DNA of 64,000 bases from Notamacropus eugenii. Lineage: Eukaryota; Chordata; Mammalia; Diprotodontia; Macropodidae. This document shows positions 47,193 through 59,100 of the stretch, one piece after another. The stretch covers positions 57,276,919 through 57,340,918 of the forward strand of contig NC_092875.1 in NCBI RefSeq assembly GCF_028372415.1. The letters are read 5' to 3'. The first letter of the stretch is position 1. Every line of letters starts with the position of its first letter. Below the pieces are notes generated by a model. The model did no database searches and was not told the origin of the DNA. It saw only the letters and a list, made by a program, of their open reading frames with translations. The translations under genes were made by a program, and so were the position numbers.

Positions 47193-50100
47193 ACACAGAG
47201 TATTCCCATGGAGAATACTGCCAGATCTAAACAATATAATGCAAGCATCTTCCAGTACCAACAGGTCTTTGGCCCAGTAACACTGGGGCAGGAACTCATT
47301 CCACATTGTAAAGCTGCTACTGAAACTAAGATTGTTATAATGTCAGAAGGGAACTTCAGATATTACCTAGTTGCCTATGACCCAAAGAAATCAAAGAAAC
47401 TGGACCCATATACACAAAAATATTTAGAGCAGCTCTTTTCTTAGTGGCCAAGAATTGGAATCTGTTCCTACAACTGGGGAACAGCTGATGGTATATCTAT
47501 GTAATGGAATTCTATTATACTGTAAGAAATGATGAAGGGGGCAGTTTTAGAAAAATCTGTGAAAAAAAACACTTAGGAACTGATAAAAGTGAAGTGAAAG
47601 GGACCAGGAAAACAATTTATACAATAACAGTATCATACAAATAACTCTGAAAGATTTAGGAACTCCTCATGACAAAACATACTATCTCCTGCAGATAGAG
47701 AAGTGATGGACTCAAGAGTACAGATTAAAGCATATTTTTTTTAACATGATAATGTGGGAATTTCTTTTGCTTGAGTATTCATATTTTTAATGGGTTTTGT
47801 TTGTCTTGCTTTCTCAATAGGTGGGGAAGGGGGAAGGTCAGAAGGAGAGAATTCAGAATTGAAAATTAAATTTAAAATATTATCTAGTCCAGCCTTCTCA
47901 TTTTATAGATAAGGAAATTGAGTCCCAGGGAGAGGAAGTATTTCCTTCACCGTCAGAAGGTCAGTTAGAAAAGCAACTGAGACTAGAACCCAGATCTTCT
48001 GACTCCAAATCTAAGACTTTTTCTCACATAGCACCTAGGCAGAAGGATTACTGATAACTAATATACCCACAGAATTGTATTTTTAAAATGGAAATTTCTA
48101 ACTTTACAACAAAGCTACCTTTTAGGCTTGAGGATAGAAGGAAAAAAGATTCCATCACAGGTTTGAATCTCATCAATAAATTTCAAGGTCAAATGCAGGC
48201 ACATTGATCCAATCAAGAGGTTTGGATAAGAATAGAAAAGCAGCTGGCTGGTGCTCCAGGGATTAGTGAGAAGGTGAAAACCACTACAGAAAAAGAGAAG
48301 AGCTGAGCAAAAGTCTTATAGATGATGGCCTAAGGATACTCAATGGGTAGAATATGTAAGGGGCTAAGAAAGTTATATCACCTTTCAGATATCAACTAAT
48401 TGATATTATCACCATCACTGGGAAGAGATATTGTAGTACTTGGAAATTATTTTCATTTAACACATGGGAAGCTCAAGTTAAATGATTTGGTAAGGGTCCA
48501 ATAGTAAGGTCCAAGAGTAAAGAAAAGAAGCCAAGAATGCTAATTTTTAGTTAAATACTCCTAATCACCAGACCCTTGTTTTTCTCAAGATTTTGGGAAT
48601 TCTGAATAACTGACAGAGGGCCAGGATGTACCAAATTTGCTAAGTATCATTTATGGATTTAGAAGAACTGCATGCTGACAAATGAAGATACTAAATTCGA
48701 TCCAGATACAAAAGATATATTCAGCAAAATATCTAAGAAGACTACAGATCTTTATGTTACTATCATAAAAAGGCAATGAACATAAACATAACAGCTGTAG
48801 AAGAGAAAGATTAAGCTGGCAATTAGTAAATCCATAGAGATTTACAGTTCTGGACCTAAAAGAGATAAAAATGCAGGCAAGTAAGAATATTAAAAAAGAA
48901 AATATAATTCTGAAATGTTGATATTAATGCTTGATATCTAATGCATTGCGCTCTTGAAAGTTTCCTTCTGAAGAGCTAGGGAAAATTTTGCAGGACAATG
49001 ATGACTCCTATAACCTTGAAAAGAATCTTAACAATCTATCCAGCCTGCAAGGTTGGATAAAATCCACTCACGGATTTATTTCTGCAAATAAGTCCATAGA
49101 AAGTAGGACAAAATGAAGTCTGCACCAAGAGCTGTTCCCTCTTATTTGTGAAATTCAAATAAGAATAAAGCAAGAACTAAGAAAAATTGGAAGATAGAGG
49201 TGGAAAGACAGAAGATCTATAAAGATCACTTACACCCCTGTTGCCTTCATCTTCCAACTGGTAATCACCATCTCCACCATCTGCCAGACACAAAGAAAAG
49301 AGTCAACATGGAGTCAAGGATTTGAGTTCTTTCCAACCAAACACTGAATTTTGCTTTGCTTTCATATGCTCCCTATCCAATAATAAATGGCAATTCTCCT
49401 TGTCACATAGGCAAAGAAGGTACACACAAATATATATTTAATAAAACAGAGTAGTCTTATGCTTTAAAGCTTATGCTAGGAGAAAATAAATTTTAGTAGC
49501 TATTGTCAAACTAAAGACTTTAAGTATGAGCTTGTTGGCAGACTATATAATAGCAGCCAAGCTAATTCTGAAATGAGTCATGACCAGAAGGCTAACTATG
49601 GAGTGATTAATTTTTTGATAATGGCACTTCATAAAACTTCTACAAAGATGTGCAAGAGCTGCAATCTGTGATGGAAGGAGTACTCACACCAACAAAATCG
49701 TGGGACTCTAGAGTACTGACATAAGAACAGTAAGACTAGTTGAAATAGAGACATAGAATGTAAGGCTCTTGCCAAAGAGAAGAAGAAGGCTGAACCTTCA
49801 GAAGGGGAAGCAGATGCTTGTCTTCCAAAAAATGATGCGGATTCCTAAGTGTTAACAATTGAGAGAACATTCAGAACAATTGAGAGAAAAGGAGACCAAT
49901 AGTATGCTTTCTAGGTGAATGCTTTCTAAGGAGTCCTCAAAGAGTGAAGAACACAACACCAAAGTGGGATATATGGTGTGCAGCCAGCAGGTGAAAGAGA
50001 CTCTTCCAAGGCTGGTAAACCAATGATATGTATGGGCACAAATGATGCTGATAGAATGGCAGGAAGCCTCATGAATAAGAGCAAAGAACTAGGAAAGGAA

Positions 50101-53100
50101 CGGAAAACTTAATAAGAGAGATAGCATTTTCATCATTTCCATCAAAGGTAAGGGCTTCAAAACAGAAAGGCAGATAGAGGAAGCAATAGCAAGTGAAAAC
50201 GACCATATCTGAGAATGGGATCTGGATTTCTGGACCACTGGTTAAAATATAAGAATGACAGGCTCCTGGAGTGTACTATCTAATAAGGTAAGAATATACT
50301 TGCCTGAAGAACTAGAAACAAAGTAGATGCCCATCAGATGGCAGACAGGTAAGGCAATGGGTAGAGTACTGGGCCTGAAGTCAGGAAAACTCTAGTTCAA
50401 ATCCTACCATGGACACTTACTAGAAATGAGAACTGAGCAAGTCACTTAACCTTTGTCTGCTTCATTTTTCTCAACTGTAAAATGGGAAGAACAGAACCTA
50501 TCTCAGAGTTGTTATAAGGATAAAATGAGATATTTGTAAAGTGTTTAGCCCGTTACTTGGCACGTAGTAGGCTCTATATAAATGCTAATTCCCTAAGGCA
50601 TCTTTCCATCAAACAGGGAATGGCTAAACAAACAGTGGCATATGAATATAATATGAAACAATACCTATGAAGAATTCAGAGAAGCATGGGAAGACCTATG
50701 AGTTAATGCAGAGTGAAGTCAATGAAAACAGGAGAATATACACAATGACTACAAGAACATGAATGGAAAGAATAATAAAAGCTCAAATTGAATGAACAAT
50801 GCATAATTAAAATGATCAATGTACCTCTCTCCCTTCTCTATATGTAGAACATATATATTATTGGGCTATCTTTTTAAAATTTATTTTTTATTCAATGTTA
50901 CAAGGGATAGCTGGCTGTGGAGTGGGGAAAGAAATATTTAGAAATGAAGGTGCTATAATAACAAAAGATTGTGCTGTTTTCTATTTTTATATGGTCTTGT
51001 AAATGGAAGCAGCAGGATTTTAAACTTAAGGAGAGGATGGTGGCAAAAAATGTGTGTGTATATATGTAAAATATACAGTATAGCTATAACATAAGAAGAA
51101 TAGCAGGAGACATACTTGCATTCATAGGAGTCCGATTCCAAAAAAGGAGCCACCATTAAATCCCATGGCTTTAGAAGTTTATACATAATATGTCAACACT
51201 TATAAGTAATTACTATGTGCCACAGGCTATGTTCAATGCAGGGGATACAGATATAATGAAACGTTCCTGCCTGTAATGAGCTTCTAGAGACACTAAAAGA
51301 AACTGGCAAATTTGATCTCCCAAAGTATCACTGAGTGGGATGAGGCCCACGATTGCACTATGTCGCTGGGAGTATATATATTTGTTAAAGGAAAAGAATG
51401 GATAAAATTAGAGGAGAGAATGACAGTGTATAGAAAAGATATATTTATGTGAGAAAATAGGAACTAAGGAAGAAGGGATAGAGCATGGTAGAAAGCATCA
51501 GTAGAGACGGAAAAAGAAGGAATATTGTCCATGGAAGACACCTGAGGCCACCTAGATAGAGAAACAGTTTAGGAATAAGATTATAAATCTGGTAAAAAGG
51601 TATGATACAGTAGAGGGGAGGACTTTTTCCAAAATGGGACAAATCAATAAAAAGAATTGCTCTTCGGGATCTATTTCTCACCAACAAAAAGTAACTAGCT
51701 GGTAGGTTAGAAATTACAGACATCTGTGATATCACCTTAGAATTTGTGACTGAGGAGAAGAAAAGTGGAGTGTAATCTGAACTCAAGATTTTGGGAGAAT
51801 AGATTTCAAAAATTCAGAGCAATGATAGGTAAGATCTCATGGATCAAAATCCTATAAAGAAAAGCAGTTTGGGCAAGATGGGAAGCTGAAATTCCAAAGA
51901 CAAACAATTCCAATGAGAAAGGAAAGAAACAGTTATTAAATGATGCTGAGGTTGATCTAATAAAGAAATTACCAAAGCACCTAGAATTGAAAAAGACATA
52001 TACATGGGGAAGAAAGTTCTGAGAAAACTGGAAAGCATTTTGGCAAATATTAGATTTAGTCAAACATCCTCAGACTGGATATAGGACCTGAATATGAAAG
52101 ATTCCTGACTTCATCTAGCACTCTAACCATTGAATCACCTAGCTGCTTAATTCACTTCTATCTCTTGATGTCCATCTGTCAACCATTAGTGAATTAATTA
52201 AATTAGATTTGAGGGTAGATTTATAGATAATAGGTATGGTGTATGATTAATCCACCAATCTTCCAGGAAGAGCTATGAAGTCATCAATCACATCACCTTG
52301 TTTTCCTTGGTTATGTTGTAGTTAATAACTGGTATCTTAGTATGGCCGTTTTCATTGATGCCTCCCCTGTCAACGTGCGGGTTAATATCTGATCCTTCTC
52401 TTCCTCCTCTCCCCTTGGGCTGTGAAGGATGTAGAATAGCCTTCCCTAGCCTCAATATGGCTCTGGCTGGAGGAAATGGCCCCTAAGTGGATTTTCAGTG
52501 AAAGAAGGACTTCTCTGCCCTAGGGGACATGATTCCTCAATGTCTGTGGACTGGACTGCTTTGCAAACAGCTTTTGGGTTTTTAATAAGGTTAAACCTCC
52601 TTGATTTAGAAGAGACTTGGCTAGAGCAAATATAAGAAGTTCTGCCATCTTTAGAGGGTGGAGGGGGTCTGTAAGCATGTAAATTAGTTTGACCAAAAGT
52701 CGCAGGATGACTTTCCAGTGTGTGGCTCTTGATGGTGCTTTTGGTCTCTCTCTCTTGCCTGTTGGCAATCATTTCTAGGTATGACTCATCCCTTAACTTC
52801 TCTTTCAATAGCCTGCAAGAATGGCACTCAGGACTGGGCTCCAGGTTTTTATCCTTCCATACCTTGCTGACTGTTCCTATATCTGGTCTGACCTAGAGTT
52901 GAACCAAGAAGTATAGGCCTGGTTTTGCAGCCTTTCTTTGTGTCTAAGAAGCACTGGTCAACCTAAATGGCTAAGGGTTCAGATGTACCCGATAGGGCAT
53001 AAGACAAGCATCTATCATGATCTTCTTTTCTTCTAAGGATCTAATCATGTGCTTTATACCCTTAGGATTATTATTAGGTATTATATTTTCATTACATAGG

Positions 53101-56100
53101 AGTCATTTTTGAAAACTCTGTTATGTTCATTACTGTTTTGACCATTTCCTCTATAGTATATACACCTGATGACATATTCACTACTGATTCAGGAATTCCA
53201 TTATTTGTGTGCTTCATGGTTGGCATTAAATACCTCACATGCCCTAGAACAGAAGTGTCATAATTTTGTGGGCTGTAGCTATGCAGGCACAAAAATACTA
53301 AAGTTGGTTCTAACTTAGAGGTGTGCTGAATTCTAAATGTATTTCTTAAGCTAATAGAGAGGAGAGGAAAATGGAGAATTAAATAAAATGGCTTTTACAA
53401 ATGTGGGAACCATCTTTGGCAGGTAGAGACAGTGGTCATTAATGATGAACATATACGGGTGGCTCATGGAGTGAGTCTATAAACTGTCCTTGATGACAAT
53501 TTCAGCAACATTTCAGAAGGACACATGTACAAGAACTTCTACTATAACACATTATATGTAGTCATTACTAAACTTACATAGTTGTGTGAAATCACACAAT
53601 AAAAATTACAGGACTTCTGGAGAAAATGGGGTTGGGTACACAACATTTGGTCCTGGAGAAGGCACCACAGTCTTACCACAAAGATGCTCCACTTTGGAAA
53701 TTGGATCACTGACAAAGTTAGTCACTGCTTCATGAAGCAGTTGGTATCCCTCTATGGGCAGGAAAGGGAGATCTTGAAAGTATCCTATTTGAGATGAAGT
53801 ACCCTAGAGAACAGCCCCAAGCCCCAGCCCAGGCCCTTCAGATGAAAGTGGCGCACAAAAGACCATCTCTAGCAGGGCTTTTCCCCGAGCAGGAGGCTCA
53901 GGGACAGCAAGGATCAACTTTACATTTGTTATGGGTCTCCCTGTATTCCCTTCTGTGTCTGCCTTTCCAGGCCCCAACCTCTCACTCTCCCAAGTGTTAC
54001 ATGCCCCACCCCCTCTAGCAGCTCACAACTAATCCTGGAAAAAGGAAGAGGATCATCACAGCATTTTCCCTCAGTTGGAGCCAGAAATTTCTTCTTCCCA
54101 TAGGCCCCATCATATGCTGGTTCATCTTCTTCATTAGTAAAGGTCCCTCACCACCTTGATGCATGCCCTACCTCTGTGTAAACCATAGGTGTAATTTTCC
54201 TTGATGAAAAAATCTTGCAAAAACAAACACAAAAATCACACTATGCTCAAACTGTTCCCTAATATATCAATTGCACTGAAACAAATTTGACTTTTCAAAA
54301 CAAGCATTACAGCAGAACTACTATACAAGTACCATAGAATTCCAAGGAAAGTAGTATATAATGCTATACATATTTAGAAAGAAGGGCAGTTGCCAATAAA
54401 GTCAAATGCAAAATTTGAATTATTCCCATGATTTGAGTAGTTCTTGGTCTGTTTATCTGTAGACTTTTCCAGTTCTGGCTTGAGGCTTAGAAATTGGAGG
54501 CAGAGCCAACATGTTGGAGTAAAGGCAGGGACTTGCCTAAGCTTTCCCCCAAACCCCTCCAAATACTTTTAATGACTCTAAACAAATTCTAGAGCAGCAG
54601 AACCCACAAAAAGATGAAGTGATTTCCAGCCCAAGACAACTTGGAAGATTGGCATGAAAGGTTGGTTATACCAGGGAAAGAGAGGGGCACAAATTCAGCA
54701 CCAGCTGCCCCAGCACAGACCAGTCCCTAGAAAACGCAGAGCAGACCTTACGGCCATTGAATCATTGGTAGTTTGCAGACCTCTCAGTCCACAGATGCCA
54801 GAGAGAACTTACAAGGTCAGTAAGAAAGGTCTGTCGCACCTGAGTGAGAATGGAGCACAGCCCAGGTATCAGCAAAGCAGGTCTTGGGAGTCACTGAATC
54901 AGCAGCTTCTGGAGTCCACAGCCCACAGATGGTAAAAGGGTCCAAAAACTGGTCAGGAAGAGATTACAGGGGTCTCTTTGGTAACACTGAGGCAGTACTC
55001 TGTTGCTCTGCCCATACTTGGATCTAGGTGCCAATCCTGGGTGGCAGTCCTAGAGCAAGGAGGAGCACTAGTACATAAGAGTTTCCAGCCACAGTGGAGG
55101 GGGGACCCTCCTCACAGTTCCAAGGCAAAAAAGAGTGCTTGTGATCATTCACAGACCATAGCACAGGCCAGAAGAGCAGAAAACACCTCTCCTTAGATCA
55201 TATCACCTTAGAAGAACTGAAAATTTATAAGCCCCTAGAAGTATCTCTGACAACAGCTGCACAAAACCCCTGAAGCTTGGGGCAGTTCCTTCTCCACCCT
55301 GGAAGCTGAGCCCTACTTTAACAAAATATTTAAAAGTCAAGTCATAAGCTAAGAAAATGAGGAAACAACAGAAAAAATTCTGACCATAAAAAGTTACTAT
55401 GGTGACAAGACAGACCAAAACACATACCCAGAAGAAGATAAAGCCAAAGCACCTATGTCCCAAGACTCCAAGAAAAATATGAATTGGTCTCAGGCAATGG
55501 AAGAGTTCAAAAAAGTTTTTGAAAATCAAGTAAGAGAGGCACAGGGAAAATTGGGAAAAGAAATGAGAATGATGCAAAAAAAATCACGAAAAATGAGTCA
55601 ACAGCTTGGTAAAGGAGACACAAATAAAAAATACTGAAGAAAATAACACCTTAAAAAACAGAGTAGGCCAAATGGCAAAAGAGGTACAAAAAGCCAATGA
55701 AAAGAATGCTTTAAAATGTAGAATTGGCCAAATGCAAAAAGAGGCACAGAAGCTCACTGAAGAAAATAATTCCTTAACAATTAGAATGGAACAAATGGAA
55801 GCTAATGAATGTAGGAGAAATCAAGAAACAATCAACCAAAACCAAAAGAATGAAAAAAGAGAAGACAATGTGAAAAACAACAGACCTGGAAAATAGATTC
55901 AGGAGAGGTAATTTAAAAATTATTATACTACTAAAAGCCAAGATCAAAATAAGAGCCTATATATCATCCTTCAAGAAATTATCAAAGAAAACTGCACTGT
56001 TATTCTAGGACTAAAGGATAAAATAGAAACTGAAAGACTCTACCAATCATATCCTGAAAGAGATCCCAAAATGAAAACTCCTAGGAATATAGCCAAATGC

Positions 56101-59100
56101 CAGAGTTCCAAAGTCAAGGGGAAAATATTGCAAGTGGCCAGAAAGAAATAATTCAAGTATCATGGAGCCACAGTCAAGATAACAGAAGATTTAGCAGCTT
56201 TTACGTTAAAGGATCAGAGGGCTTGGAATATAATATTCCAGAGGGTAAAAGAGCTATGATTACAAAAAAGAATCACCTACCCAGCAAAACTGAGTATAAT
56301 TCTTCAGGGAAAAAAAGGGACATTCAATGAGATAGAGGATGTTCCATCATTCTTGATAAAAGACCAGAGCTGAACAGAAAATTTGACTTGACTTTATTTT
56401 GAGTGAGGGAGGGCTGCAAGGTCACCAGCCTCACTGTTTCCTCCAGAGCCATCTGGATCCAGTGACCATCCAGTGATCAGGATGACTGGAGATGGCCCAC
56501 CAGGATGCAAGGGGAGACCTTGGCCTTTTAGGCTAAGGCCTTTTCAGGTACTCACTTAAAGTGAGGTAATGCCCATTCAGTGAATAAGCTCTTTAAGAAG
56601 CAGTCAGGGTATGGCCCCTTAAAATAGAAAAGAAAAATAAATAAATAAATCAAGCTGCAAGGTGTAGGAGTCTCAGGACCCTCAGGGTTGTTGTTTCAAA
56701 GAGAAAGAGTTATTAATGACATTTACTCTAAGCACTTGTAACTCAGAAGAACTTTCTCAATCTTAGCGAAATTAGGAGTATTTATAGACAGAGGCTACAG
56801 GTGTGAGTTGAAAATGAAGGGAAATCTAAAAAAATAAAATTAAAGGGTGAGAGAGGCACGTACTGGGAGAAAGGAAAAGAGAGAGGTAGAATGAGATAAA
56901 TTTATTTATCTTAAATAAAGGAAGTCAAAAAAAGCTTTTCCAGTGGAGGGGAAAAGGAGGGAATTGAGTGAACCTTACTCTTATTGTAACTGGCTCAAAA
57001 AGGGAGTAACATACACAATCACTTGGGTACAGAAATCTATCTTACCCTACAGGTAAGGAGGGGAAGAGCATAAGAGTGGGGGTAGGGGAGACAGAATGGA
57101 GGGTAGATTGGGTGCGAGGGTAGTCAAAAGCAAAACATTTTTGAGAAGGGACAGAGTGAAAAGAGTGAGAGAATAGAATAAACAGGGATAAATAAGATAA
57201 AGAGAAACACATTTAGCAATAGTTAGCTGTGAAAATAATTTTGAAGCAAGTTTCTCTGGTATAAGGCCTCATTTCTTAAATATATAGAGAAATGAGTCAG
57301 ATTTATAAAAATGAGAGCCATTTCCCAACTGATAAATGATCAAAAGATCTGAACAGTTTTCAGATGAAATAATCAAAGCAATCTATGGCTATATGAAAAA
57401 ATGCTCTAATTCACTATCGATTGAAGAAATGCAAATTAAAACAATTCTGAGGTACAGCCTCATGCCTACTAGATTGGCTAATAGGACAGAAAAAGTAAAT
57501 GACAAATGTTGGAGGGGATGTGGGAAAAATGGAACATTAATACACTAATAGTGGAATTGTAAACTAATTCAACCATTCTGTAAAGCAATGCGGAACTATG
57601 TCCAAAGGGCTATAAAACCATGCATACCCTTTGACCTAGCAATATCACTACTATGTCTGTATCCCAAAAGATATTTTTTAAAAAAAAGAGGAAAGGGACC
57701 TATATGTACAAATATATTTATAGCAGCTGTTTTCTGGAGGCAAAAAATTAGAAACTGAGGGGATGCCCATCAACTGGGGAATGGCCAAACAAATTGTGTT
57801 ATGTGATTACGATGGAATACTCTTATGGTACAAGAAATGAGGAACAGGATGCTCTCCGAAAAATCTGGAAAGGCTTAAGTGAGCTGATAAAAAATGGAAT
57901 GTACTACATACAAAGTAACAGCAATACTGTAAGATGATCAGCTGTGAATGACTTAGTTATTGTCAGCAATACAATGATCTAAGTCAGCTCTGAAAGACTC
58001 ATGATGAAAAATGCTGTCCATCCCCAGACGAAGAACTAATGGTGTCAGCATGCAAACTGAAGCATGCTTTTTTACTTTACCTTTTTTGAGGTTTTTTTTT
58101 TTGGTCTGTTTTCTTTTACAACATGACTATTACGGAAACGTTTTGCATGATTACACATGTATAACCTATATGGAACTGCTTGCCTTCTCAATGCAGGTGG
58201 GAGGGTGGGAAGGAAAGAACTTGGAATTCAAAGTCTTAAAAATGAATAAAAATTGTTTTTACATGTAACTGGGGAAAAATAAATTAAAAAAATAAGAGAG
58301 GCTTAAAAACCTTCCTCAGCACAATGAAAACCAAAACCATTTATGCTGGTGACCCTAGCACATGATATGCAAAAGTAATAATGATAAATAATACTTTCCA
58401 AATATGATTTGTGTGTGAAAATTTTTAAGAAAACTGTTGAGAATTTAACCTTAAAAGGTTTCATATTTTCTGGACAAGTACTATTTTCTCCATATTACAA
58501 ATGGAAAGCAAAGTAGTATAGAATATATTAAACAAAAAATAAGATAAGGAACAGGCCTGTGGTTTTTCTGATATAGGGAGCTGCCTCTACCAAAGCAGTC
58601 CAGCACTTTCTCTGAAATTTATACTAGTAGAGAGGTACTGAAAGAAGCATGAGGAAAAGCAATAATCCTCAGACTGCAATGGTCTGGGGCCTTGAACTTC
58701 AAAGTTCTACGTGAACCTAAGGCCTGGAGGCAGAGCTCAGTAAGGGAACTCAGGCAAGACCAAGCCAAGGACTGATCAACTACCCCAAACACAAGTGCAA
58801 CCAAGGAAAGAGCTTGGCCCTGGCACAAAAACACAACTCAGGAACTAAGGCCAGAGACACACGTAAAGGAAAGACAACATCAACCATCATAAAAATTTAT
58901 CATAAATCTAGAGATGTCCCAAAAACTTGCTTAAAAGGAGACAACTGTAGAAAATGGATGCAGAGACTCAGAAGAAGAAATGGGTTTTCCACAAGGACTA
59001 CATGAATACCTACAAGAAATGAAGAGATAAAAAAATATTAAATGCTTTGTAAGACAAAACTGGAACACAAGTAGTTAAATAGATAGAAGTAGTAAATTTC

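Noticed and set aside
47208..47444. 78-codon plus-strand open frame after the CA repeat
   Set aside because: Its second half is L1 3' UTR sequence, so the frame is accidental.
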